Below, piece by piece: positions 45,327 through 53,321 of a stretch of 64,000 nt of DNA (position 1 is its first letter; each line of letters starts with the position of its first letter). Origin of the DNA: Streptomyces sp. XD-27. Lineage in GTDB: Bacteria > Actinomycetota > Actinomycetes > Streptomycetales > Streptomycetaceae. Made by a program: the position numbers and the translations under genes. Location: assembly GCF_030553055.1 (NCBI RefSeq), contig NZ_CP130713.1:2418001-2482000 (forward strand). Reading direction: 5' to 3'. Under the pieces are notes generated by a model. It saw nothing but the letters and a program-made list of their open reading frames with translations, did not search any database and was not told where the DNA came from.

Positions 45327-48300
45327 GTGCAGTTCCCGGGGATCCGGTCGAACAAGCCGAGGACCACGGGAGCCACCGCGCTCGCCGCCGCGGTCATCGG
45401 CGGCCTGCTCGGCGGCGCGCCGGGCGCCGTCGCCGCGCCCGCCCAGCCGGAGCCCGAAACCGGAGGCGCGACCGCGGCGGACCGGGTCGACGCGACCGGC
45501 CTGCCGCCGGTCTGGCCGCGCCCGCAGTCGCTCCAGGCCCAGGGCGGCCAGGTACCGGTGGGCGAGACCGTCACGCTCGTCGCCGACGGGGACGCCGATC
45601 CGTACGCGCTCGACGCGCTGCGCGCGCTGCTGCGGGACGCGGGCGCCGACTCCGTCACCGAGGTCACGGACGAACCCGCGAACGGCGGCGGTCGGGCGGG
45701 CAGCCCTCCCCCGGACTCCGTCCGGGAGGTGCCCTCAGGCGCGGCCCCGGCAGGCGGTCTGGTCGTCCGCGTACAGGGCCGGCAGGCGGAGGACGCGCTG
45801 CGCACGCTGCGCGCCCCCGCGCGCGGCGATCTGCCCGGCGGCGGCTACCGGCTGGCGGTCGGCACGGTCGACGGCGCCCCCACGGTCGCACTCGCCGGGG
45901 TGGGCGAGGACGGCCTGTTCCACGCCGTCCAGACGCTGCGGCAGCTGCTGGTGCGGCAGGGCGGCTCGTACGGCTTCCCGGCGGTGACCGTCCGGGACTG
46001 GCCCAGCGCGGCCGTACGCGGCACCACCGAGGGGTTCTACGGCGACCCGTGGAGCCGTCAGCAGCGGCTGGACCACCTGGACTTCATGGGGCGGACCAAG
46101 CAGAACCGCTATCTGTACGCGGCGGGCGACGACCCGTACCGGCAGGCCCGCTGGCGCGACCCGTACCCCGCCGAGCGGCGCGACGAGTTCCGCGCGCTGG
46201 CCGACCGGGCCCGCCGCAACCACGTCACGATGGCCTGGGCGGTGGCGCCCGGTCAGAACTTCTGCTTCTCCTCGGACAAGGACGTCAAGGCGCTCACCCG
46301 CAAGATCGACGCGATGTGGGCGCTGGGAATGCGCGGCTTCCAGCTCCAGTTCCAGGACGTCAGTTACACCGAGTGGCACTGCATGAACGACCGCTCGGCG
46401 TTCGGGTCGGGGTCCGAGGCCGCGGCCAAGGCCCAGGCGAGGGTGGCCAACGCGGTCGCCGCGCATCTGGCCGACCGGTACGCCGACGCCGCCGCCCCGC
46501 TGTCGCTGCTGCCGACGGAGTACTACCAGGACGGGGCGACCGACTTCCGGCGCGCGCTGGCCGAACAGCTCGACGACGGGGTCGAGGTGGCCTGGACCGG
46601 CGTCGGCGTGGTGCCGCGGACCATCACCGGCGGCGAACTGGCCGGTGCCCGCGCGGCCTTCGGCCATCCGCTGCTGACCATGGACAACTACCCGGTCAAC
46701 GACTACGCACAGGACCGGATCTTCCTGGGCCCGTACACCGGCCGCGACCCGGCCGTGGCCACCGGCTCCACGGCGCTGCTCGCCAACGCCATGGAGCAGC
46801 CGAAGGTCTCCCGTATCCCGCTGTTCACGGCCGCCGACTTCGCCTGGAACCCGCGCGGCTACCGGCCGCACGCCTCCTGGCTGGCGGCCGTCGACGACCT
46901 GGCCGGGCCGGACGCGGACACCCGCGCGGCGCTGCGCGCGCTCGCCGGGAACGACGCCTCCTCGGTGCTGAGCGACAAGGAGTCCGCGTATCTGACGCCC
47001 CGGATCGACGCGTTCTGGACGGCGCTGGACGGCGCGGGCGCCGACGGCGCCGGCAGTGCCACGGGCAGCGGGTCGGGCGGCGGCACCGGCGCGCAGGGCG
47101 GCGGCGCCGTGTCCCCGGAGCGCGCCGCCACCCGGTTGAAGGACTCCTTCCGCACCATGCGGGACGCGCCGGGGCGGCTGAAGGCCGCACTCGGCGACGA
47201 GGCGGGCCCCTGGCTGGAGCAGCTGGGCCGGTACGGCGACGCCGGGTTGCACGCGGTCGACATGCTGCTCGCGCAGAAGCGCGGCGACGGCGCCGAGGCC
47301 TGGCGGCACCGGCTGGAGCTGCACCGCCTGCGCAAGGAGATCGCGGCGAGCGCGGCCACGGTCGGCAAGGGCGTGCTCACCCCGTTCCTGGCCTCGGCCC
47401 TGGGCCGGTCCGACGCCTGGGCGGGCGTGGACGAGACGGCCGAGAAGCCGCCGCGGACCGATCCGGGCCGGCGGGCGGCGGCGGACGGCGACCCCGTCAC
47501 CGCGCTGAGCTCCGCCGAGCCGGTGGTGCTGCGCTTCGACCGCACCCGGCCGCTCAGCGCCGTCACCGCGCTCACCGGCCGCGGCTCCGACGAGCTCGGC
47601 ACCCTGGAGGCGCATGTGCCGGGCCGGGGCTGGCAGCGGCTGAGCGCCGTCTCGGGCAGCGGCTGGACGCAGGCGCCGGGCAGGGGCATACGGGCCGACG
47701 CGATACGCCTGGTGTGGTCCGGTGGCGGCGAGCCGCCCGCCGTGCACGAGATCACCCCCTGGTTCACCGACAGCCCGGCGGCCGAGCTGAGGCTGTCGAA
47801 GAGCGTGGTGGACGCGGAGATCGGCGGCGGCGCCACCACCGTCGCGGTGCGGCTCACCGCCCGCCGCCCGGGTGACGTCCACGGCGATCTGACCGTCCGG
47901 GCGCCGGCGGGCGTCAAGGTCAGCGCCCCCGCCGAGGTCACGGCCCCGCGCGGCGAGGTGGCCACGGCCCGGATCCAGCTGTCCGTCCCGGCGGGCGGCG
48001 GGGCGCGCACCTACCGGGTCCCGGTCCGCTTCGGCTCCGAAGAGGCCGTACTGACCGTGCGAGCGCATCCGCCGACCGGCGGTCCGGACCTGGCCCGCGG
48101 CCACGGCGTACGGGCCGCCTCCTCCGGCGACGAGTCCGCCGACTTCCCGGCGTCCGCCGCGGTCGACGGCGACCCGGCCACCCGCTGGTCCTCCACGACC
48201 GAGGACGGCGCCTGGTACCAGCTGGAGCTGGCCCGACCGGCCCGGCTCGGCCGACTGGACCTGCACTGGCAGGACGCCCATCCGTCGCACTACCGGGTGC

Positions 48301-48503
48301 AGGTCTCGGCGGACGGCCGCACCTGGCGCACGGCGGCGACCGTGGCAGACGGGCGCGGCGGTAAGGAGACGGTGCGGGTGGACGCGCCGCAGACCCGGTT
48401 CATCCGGATACAGAGCGTCCGGCGCGCGACCCGCTTCGGCATCTCGCTGTGGTCGGTCGAGGCGTACGCGGTGACCGCGGAACAGGCGCCGCCGAGCGCG
48501 TGA
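45327..48503 (+). CDS. Secreted GH84 beta-N-acetylglucosaminidase-like enzyme with CBM32-type domain
   Basis: This 1058-residue exported protein starts at GTG 45327 (AAGGAG six bases upstream). A signal peptide covers about 1-38 (ATALAAAVIGGLLGGAPGAVAA). The N-terminal GH20/84-like beta domain (about 60-225) is followed by the GH84 barrel: AVRGTTEGFYGDPWS, then GMRGFQLQFQDVSYTEWHC, LPTEYYQ, VAWTGVGVV and MDNYPVNDY. A helical region, a beta-sandwich and an F5/8-type discoidin domain (about 920-1050, ASAAVDGDPATRWSSTTEDG) complete it. The catalytic Asp-Asp pair of GH84 appears as Gln343-Asp344, so the mechanism may be altered. Confidence 0.88.
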   Translation: MQFPGIRSNKPRTTGATALAAAVIGGLLGGAPGAVAAPAQPEPETGGATAADRVDATGLPPVWPRPQSLQAQGGQVPVGETVTLVADGDADPYALDALRALLRDAGADSVTEVTDEPANGGGRAGSPPPDSVREVPSGAAPAGGLVVRVQGRQAEDALRTLRAPARGDLPGGGYRLAVGTVDGAPTVALAGVGEDGLFHAVQTLRQLLVRQGGSYGFPAVTVRDWPSAAVRGTTEGFYGDPWSRQQRLDHLDFMGRTKQNRYLYAAGDDPYRQARWRDPYPAERRDEFRALADRARRNHVTMAWAVAPGQNFCFSSDKDVKALTRKIDAMWALGMRGFQLQFQDVSYTEWHCMNDRSAFGSGSEAAAKAQARVANAVAAHLADRYADAAAPLSLLPTEYYQDGATDFRRALAEQLDDGVEVAWTGVGVVPRTITGGELAGARAAFGHPLLTMDNYPVNDYAQDRIFLGPYTGRDPAVATGSTALLANAMEQPKVSRIPLFTAADFAWNPRGYRPHASWLAAVDDLAGPDADTRAALRALAGNDASSVLSDKESAYLTPRIDAFWTALDGAGADGAGSATGSGSGGGTGAQGGGAVSPERAATRLKDSFRTMRDAPGRLKAALGDEAGPWLEQLGRYGDAGLHAVDMLLAQKRGDGAEAWRHRLELHRLRKEIAASAATVGKGVLTPFLASALGRSDAWAGVDETAEKPPRTDPGRRAAADGDPVTALSSAEPVVLRFDRTRPLSAVTALTGRGSDELGTLEAHVPGRGWQRLSAVSGSGWTQAPGRGIRADAIRLVWSGGGEPPAVHEITPWFTDSPAAELRLSKSVVDAEIGGGATTVAVRLTARRPGDVHGDLTVRAPAGVKVSAPAEVTAPRGEVATARIQLSVPAGGGARTYRVPVRFGSEEAVLTVRAHPPTGGPDLARGHGVRAASSGDESADFPASAAVDGDPATRWSSTTEDGAWYQLELARPARLGRLDLHWQDAHPSHYRVQVSADGRTWRTAATVADGRGGKETVRVDAPQTRFIRIQSVRRATRFGISLWSVEAYAVTAEQAPPSA

Positions 48504-48604
48504 CCGCCGACCGGATACCGGCGAGCGCGTAACGACTCGGGACGACACGGGACGGCCCGGCACGGCACGGCACGGCATCTGGCAGCACGGCTCGCCACCA
48601 CCCG

Positions 48605-48648
48605 TGTCCGGGTGCCGTCCGGGAGCGCCCCGGGACGGCACCCGGATA
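48605..48648. terminator. Long hairpin between convergent GH84 and HNH genes
   Basis: TCCGGGTGCCGTCC pairs with a near-perfect complement around a small GC loop. No U tract. Just before it, ACGGC and GGCAC words repeat at about 48545-48590. Confidence 0.7.
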
Positions 48649-48665
48649 CGACAATGGCCCGGTCC

Positions 48666-49202
48666 TCAGGCGGAAACGCCGTCGATCCGGGCCATCGCAT
48701 CCTCCGCGCCGTACGGCTGCAGGTATGGCAGCCAGCGCGGGTCCCTATGCCCGGTGCCGATGATGCGCCAGGCAAGTCCGGACGGCGGCGCGGGCTGATG
48801 CCGCAGCCGCCAGCCGATCTCCGCGACGTGGCGGTCGGCCTTGACGTGGTTGCAGCGGCGGCAGGCCGCCACCACGTTCTCCCAGGTGTGCTGGCCGCCG
48901 CGGCTGCGCGGGATGACGTGGTCGACGCTGGTTGCGACGCCACCGCAGTACGCGCAGCGCCCGCCGTCGCGGGCGAACAGGGCACGGCGGGTCAGGGGTA
49001 CGGGGCCGCGAAAGGGCACCCGCACGAAGCGCTTGAGTCTGACGACGCTCGGGGCGGGTATGACGTGGGTCGCGCTGTGCATGAGGGCGCCTGAGTCCTC
49101 AAGGCTGACGGCCTTGTCGTTGAGGACGAGTACGAGCGCGCGGCGGAGCGGTACGACGCCGAGCGGCTCGTACGACGCGTTGAGGACCAGGACGTGTGGC
49201 AC
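48666..49202 (-). CDS. HNH endonuclease family protein
   Basis: This is a 178-residue cytoplasmic protein with an HNH nuclease fold: the zinc-binding CAYCGG and CRRCNHVKADR pairs enclose VDHVIPRSRGGQHTWENVVA, the DH-N-H core. The N-terminal half, VLVLNASYEPLGVVPLRRAL, is characteristic of a widespread chromosomal HNH family that is not linked to a methylase or phage. GTG 49202 was chosen because AGGAGG lies seven bases upstream. Its cellular role is unknown. It converges with the GH84 gene. Confidence 0.9.
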   Translation of the reverse strand: MPHVLVLNASYEPLGVVPLRRALVLVLNDKAVSLEDSGALMHSATHVIPAPSVVRLKRFVRVPFRGPVPLTRRALFARDGGRCAYCGGVATSVDHVIPRSRGGQHTWENVVAACRRCNHVKADRHVAEIGWRLRHQPAPPSGLAWRIIGTGHRDPRWLPYLQPYGAEDAMARIDGVSA

Positions 49203-49459
49203 GGTACTGCCTCCTAAAACGCCGGCGGCGCGTGGCTCGCGCCGGGACGATCTCCCCATAGTGTCGCTGTATCCCTGGTCGACGCGCCACCATCGCCGGG
49301 TAACGGCCTGGGAGTGTTTTCAACCACAGTCCGTTCATCCCCCGCTGGAACGCGGTTATCTCTCGAACAGAGCAGCGGGGCATGCGCTGTGCCCCGTTAG
49401 TGTGGTGAGTCTGCCCGTGCCTTCTCGGCGCGGGTGTGTCACACGAAGGGTTACTCACT

Positions 49460-50530
49460 GTGTTCTGGTCCGCTGCCCCGGCCGCAGACTCGACGCCCCG
49501 CCCCACCACCCTCGACGAGGCGCAGCAGAACGCCAGCAGCGCCGCCGGCTGGGTCGAGGAGAACTGGTCCACCTGGCTCGGCATCGGGCTGCGCATCCTG
49601 CTGATCCTGGTGATCGCGTTCGTCCTGCGGACGATCGTGCGCCGCGCCATCACCAAGCTGATCGAGCGGATGAACCGCACGGCCCAGGCCGTGGACGGCA
49701 CGGCCTTCGGAAGCCTGCTGGTCAACGCCGAGCGGCGGCGGCAGCGCTCCGCGGCGATCGGTTCGGTGCTGCGCAGCGTCGCGTCGTTCCTGATCATGGG
49801 CACGGCCGGGCTGATGATCCTGTCCGTGTTGAAGATCAATCTCGCGCCGCTGCTCGCCAGCGCGGGGGTCGCGGGCGTGGCCATCGGTTTCGGCGCCCGG
49901 AACCTGGTCACCGACTTCCTCTCCGGTGTCTTCATGATCCTTGAGGACCAGTACGGGGTCGGCGACTCCATCGACGCGGGCGTCGCCTCCGGCGAGGTGA
50001 TCGAGGTCGGGCTGCGGGTGACCAAGCTGCGCGGCGCGGACGGCGAGATCTGGTACGTACGCAACGGCGAGGTCAAGCGGATCGGCAACCTCAGCCAGGG
50101 CTGGGCCACCGCCACCGTCGACGTCCAGGTCCGCTCCGACGAGGATCTGGACCGGGTGCGCTCGGTGATCACGGCGGCCGGCGAGGACATGGCCAAGGAC
50201 GAGCCGTGGAACGAGCGGCTGTGGGAGCCGGTCGAGGTCCTGGGGCTCGACGCGGTCTATCTGGACTCGATGGTCGTCAAGGTCTCGGCCAAGACGATGC
50301 CGGGCAAGGCGCTCGGCGTCCAGCGGGAGCTGCGCTGGCGGATCAAGCGGGCCCTGGACGCGGCGGGCATCCGGCAGGTCGGCCGCCCGCCGGAGCCGGA
50401 CCTGGAGACCGAGGAGGCGCCGGACCCGACGGCGACCATCGCCGCGCCGTCCGCGCTGGCCGATCCGCTGTCGCCGCGGGCCCAGGCGGCGAGCCCGCTG
50501 ATACCGCCGCAGGCGCCGACGCAGAAGTGA
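49460..50530 (+). CDS. Mechanosensitive ion channel of the MscS family
   Basis: This 356-residue membrane protein opens under membrane tension to release solutes. Three hydrophobic segments lie at about 35-60, 95-125 and 125-150. The pore helix TM3 is APLLASAGVAGVAIGFGARN followed by LVTDFLSGVFMILEDQYGVGD, the MscS signature with Gly/Ala packing. The beta and alpha/beta domains follow (GVRVTK-like, WYVRNGEVKRIGNLSQGW). The C-terminal 55 residues are disordered and Pro/Ala-rich. GTG 49460 was preferred because GAAGGG lies nine bases upstream. Confidence 0.92.
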   Translation: MFWSAAPAADSTPRPTTLDEAQQNASSAAGWVEENWSTWLGIGLRILLILVIAFVLRTIVRRAITKLIERMNRTAQAVDGTAFGSLLVNAERRRQRSAAIGSVLRSVASFLIMGTAGLMILSVLKINLAPLLASAGVAGVAIGFGARNLVTDFLSGVFMILEDQYGVGDSIDAGVASGEVIEVGLRVTKLRGADGEIWYVRNGEVKRIGNLSQGWATATVDVQVRSDEDLDRVRSVITAAGEDMAKDEPWNERLWEPVEVLGLDAVYLDSMVVKVSAKTMPGKALGVQRELRWRIKRALDAAGIRQVGRPPEPDLETEEAPDPTATIAAPSALADPLSPRAQAASPLIPPQAPTQK

Positions 50531-50591
50531 GGGGGCTCTCGCCCTCTTGCCCCTCCGTGCCCGCCCCCGTACCGTCGTCCCCCTCACTCAA

Positions 50592-50606
50592 TAGGAAAGT
50601 TTCCTA
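50592..50606. promoter_or_regulatory. Perfect palindromic operator upstream of the ROK regulator
   Basis: TAGGAAAGTTTCCTA is a 15-bp perfect palindrome (single central base) 26 bp before the ROK start, in a core-promoter position. The AGGAAA/TTTCCT half-sites are the kind bound by ROK repressors such as CsnR, so autoregulation is likely. Confidence 0.72.
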
Positions 50607-50631
50607 ACAGAGGGGGCGGGGGCGAGGCGCC

Positions 50632-51891
50632 ATGGCCGGTTCTGCGGGGACGCCCGGCACGCCACGCGTGCTGCGGGCCATGAACGACCGGACCGCGCTG
50701 GAGCTGCTGGTCGCACACGGGCCGCTCACCCGGACCCGGCTGGGCGAGCTCGCCGGGCTGTCCAAGCCGACCGCGTCCCAGCTGCTGGGGCGGCTGGAGG
50801 CCGCGGGGCTCGTGCGCGTCACCGGGACCGCCACCGGACGGCCGGGGCCCAACGCCCGGTTGTACGAGATCAATCCGGCCGCGGCGCACGTCGCCGCCCT
50901 CGCGGTGGACCACGCGGGGGTCACGGCGGCCGTCGCCGACATCACCGGCGCGGTGCTGGGCGAGCACCGGGTGAGCGCCGCGGCCACCGACGCGGCCACC
51001 GACGCGGATGTCCGCGGCCGGACCGCCGGGATCATCACCGAGACCGCCGGGATCATCACCGAGGCCGTCGGGATCGTCACCGAGGCCGTCGACGGCGCGC
51101 TGGCGGCCGCCGGGCTGGGGAACGGGGACCTGCACCAGGCCGTCATCGGGATGCCCGGCGCGCTGGACCCGCGCTCCGGAGAACTGCGGTACGCGCCTCA
51201 CCTGCCCGGATGGCAGTCCCGCACGCTCCGGGACGACCTCGCGGCGGCCCTCGGCACGCCGGTGGTGATCGAGAACGACGTCAACCTCGCCGCCGTCGCC
51301 GAGCAGCACCTCGGCACCGCCCAGGACGTCGACGACTTCGTCCTGGTCCGGGTCGACGAGGGCATCGGCGCCGCCGTCGTCCTCGGCGGCCGACCGCTGC
51401 GCGGCGCGACCGGCGGGGCGGGCGAGATCGGCTACATGCCGCTGCCGGGCGCCCCGCCGGCGCGCGGCGGCCCGGCCGCCGCCGCCCGGCCCGACGCCGG
51501 CGGCGGCTTCCAGAAGCTCGTGGGCTCGCCCGCCGTCGTCGAGCTCGCCCGCGACCACGGCATCGCCGCACCCACCGCCGCCAAGGCACTCGCCCAGGCG
51601 CTGCACACCCCCGGTGCCGGCGACGCGGTCCTCACCGAGCTGGCGCGGCGACTGGTCAGCGGACTCGCCGCGGTCGTCGCGGTGGTCGACCCCGAGCTGG
51701 TGGTGCTCTCCGGGGAGGTCCCGCAGGCCGGCGGAAAGCGGCTGCTGGAGCTGGTCGAGGCCGAATTCACCGGACTCGCGCTGCCCCGGCCGAGGCTGCG
51801 GCTGAGCACCGTCGCAGGGTCCCCGATCCTCATCGGCGCGCTGCGCACCGCCCTCGCCGCGGCCCGCGACGCCGTGTTCGACACCGCCTGA
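50632..51891 (+). CDS. ROK-family transcriptional repressor (CsnR-like)
   Basis: This 419-residue regulator has a winged helix-turn-helix (RTALELLVAHGPLTRTRLGE, LSKPTASQLLGRLEAAGLV) at about 18-65 and a sugar-kinase-like ROK domain behind it (VAALAVDHAGVTAAV, VIENDVNLAA, VLGGRPLRGATGGAGEIGY). The zinc site usual in ROK proteins is absent: the EIGH histidine is Tyr and the CxCGxxGC cysteines are missing. A 21-bp unit repeats three times at 51022-51084. With the GH4 and kinase genes downstream it resembles CsnR, which represses chitosanase and the csn operon in Streptomyces; that identity is inferred from context. Start ATG 50632. Confidence 0.85.
   Translation: MAGSAGTPGTPRVLRAMNDRTALELLVAHGPLTRTRLGELAGLSKPTASQLLGRLEAAGLVRVTGTATGRPGPNARLYEINPAAAHVAALAVDHAGVTAAVADITGAVLGEHRVSAAATDAATDADVRGRTAGIITETAGIITEAVGIVTEAVDGALAAAGLGNGDLHQAVIGMPGALDPRSGELRYAPHLPGWQSRTLRDDLAAALGTPVVIENDVNLAAVAEQHLGTAQDVDDFVLVRVDEGIGAAVVLGGRPLRGATGGAGEIGYMPLPGAPPARGGPAAAARPDAGGGFQKLVGSPAVVELARDHGIAAPTAAKALAQALHTPGAGDAVLTELARRLVSGLAAVVAVVDPELVVLSGEVPQAGGKRLLELVEAEFTGLALPRPRLRLSTVAGSPILIGALRTALAAARDAVFDTA
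51022..51084 (+). repeat. 21-bp tandem repeat in the ROK gene (three units)
   Basis: Three units encode TAGIITE, TAGIITE and AVGIVTE in a surface helix region. The frame is kept. Confidence 0.85.
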
Positions 51892-52009
51892 GCCTGCGTT
51901 GGCCGGTTCGACCAGTCCAGTCGGTTCAGCCGGTTCAGCCGGTTCACCGGTTTCACGCCTGCCCGCACTGTCAACGGAAACCTGAACGGTCGAAGACGGG
52001 AGTCAAGCG
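51892..52009 (+). other. 118-bp spacer where csn transporter genes are missing
   Basis: It contains CGGTTCAGC-type ten-base repeats (51922-51949) and AACGGAAACCTGAACGG at about 51974-51990. In S. coelicolor three ABC transporter genes are recalled between the regulator and the GH4 gene. Here only this spacer is left. Confidence 0.5.
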
Positions 52010-53272
52010 TTGAAGCTCGCAGTCGTGGGTGGCGGCTCCACCTACACGCCGGAACTCGTCGACGGATTCGCGCGGCTGCGCGACGTCCTGCCCCTCGCGG
52101 AACTCGTCCTGGTCGACCCGGCCACGGAACGGCTGGAGCTGATCGGCCGCCTCGCCCGGCGCATCTTCGCCAAGCAGGGCCATCCCGGGCGGATCTCCTG
52201 GACCACCGATCTCGACGCGGCCGTGGAGGGCGCCGACGCGGTCCTGCTGCAACTGCGCGTCGGCGGGCAGACGGCGCGGAACCAGGACGAGACCTGGCCG
52301 CTGGAGTGCGGCTGCGTCGGGCAGGAGACGACCGGGGCGGGCGGGCTGGCGAAGGCGCTGCGCACGGTTCCGGTGGTACTGGACATCGCCGAGCGGGTAC
52401 GCCGCCGCAGCCCGGACGCGTGGATCGTGGACTTCACCAATCCGGTGGGCATCGTGACCCGCGCGCTGCTGACGGCCGGTCACCGGGCCGTCGGGCTGTG
52501 CAACGTGGCGATCGGCTTCCAGCGCAGGTTCGCCGCGCTGCTGGGCGTCGCGCCGGAGGAGATCGCGCTGGACCATGTGGGGCTCAACCACCTCACCTGG
52601 GAACGCGGGGTGCGGCTCGGCGGCCCGGACGGCACGGACGTGCTGCCGAAGCTGCTCGCCGAGCACGGCGACGCCATCGCGGCTCAGGTGCGGATGCCGC
52701 GCGCGCTGCTGGACCGCCTCGGCGTCGTCCCCTCCTACTACCTGCGCTACTACTACCAGCACGACGAGGTCGTACGAGAGCTCAAGGCCAAGCCGTCCCG
52801 GGCGGCGGCGGTGGCCGCCATCGAACGGCGGCTGCTGGAGCTGTATGCGGACCCGGGGCTGGACGGCAAGCCGGACCTGCTGGACAAGCGCGGCGGTGCC
52901 TTCTACTCCGAGGCGGCGGTGGCCCTCACCTCCTCCCTGCTGACCGGCACCGGCGACGTACAGGTGGTGAACGTCCTCAACAACGGCACGCTGCCCTTCC
53001 TTCCCGACGACGCGGTGATCGAGGTCCCGGCGGCGGTGGACGCGCGGGGCGCCCGGCCGTTGCCGCAACCCCCGTTGGAACCGCTGTACGCCGGGCTGAT
53101 CGCGAGCGTCACCGCGTATGAACACCTGGCGCTGGAGGCGGCGTTGAAGGGCGGCCGGGAGCGGGTCTTCCGGGCCCTGCTGTCCCATCCGCTGATCGGC
53201 CAGTCGGAGCAGGCGGAGACCCTGACCGACGCGCTGCTGGCGCACAACAGGGAGCACCTGGCGTGGACTTGA
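52010..53272 (+). CDS. GH4 family NAD- and metal-dependent glycosidase (6-phospho-beta-glucosidase type, CsnH-like)
   Basis: This cytoplasmic enzyme cleaves (phospho)glycosides by an oxidation-elimination mechanism that uses NAD and a divalent metal. It has 420 residues. The Rossmann loop is KLAVVGGGSTYTPELVDGF; GQETTGAGGL, FTNPVGIVT, LCNVAIGFQ (metal-binding Cys) and LDHVGLNHLTW (metal-binding His) are all intact. TTG 52010 is used, with GGGAG seven bases upstream. It is followed within 50 bp by the sugar kinase, so the pair probably processes imported glucosamine-containing oligosaccharides. Confidence 0.9.
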   Translation: MKLAVVGGGSTYTPELVDGFARLRDVLPLAELVLVDPATERLELIGRLARRIFAKQGHPGRISWTTDLDAAVEGADAVLLQLRVGGQTARNQDETWPLECGCVGQETTGAGGLAKALRTVPVVLDIAERVRRRSPDAWIVDFTNPVGIVTRALLTAGHRAVGLCNVAIGFQRRFAALLGVAPEEIALDHVGLNHLTWERGVRLGGPDGTDVLPKLLAEHGDAIAAQVRMPRALLDRLGVVPSYYLRYYYQHDEVVRELKAKPSRAAAVAAIERRLLELYADPGLDGKPDLLDKRGGAFYSEAAVALTSSLLTGTGDVQVVNVLNNGTLPFLPDDAVIEVPAAVDARGARPLPQPPLEPLYAGLIASVTAYEHLALEAALKGGRERVFRALLSHPLIGQSEQAETLTDALLAHNREHLAWT

Positions 53273-53321
53273 GCGACACGGCCGGGAAGAGCGTCATGCG
53301 AGGCTTCGTGAGGGGGGCTTC

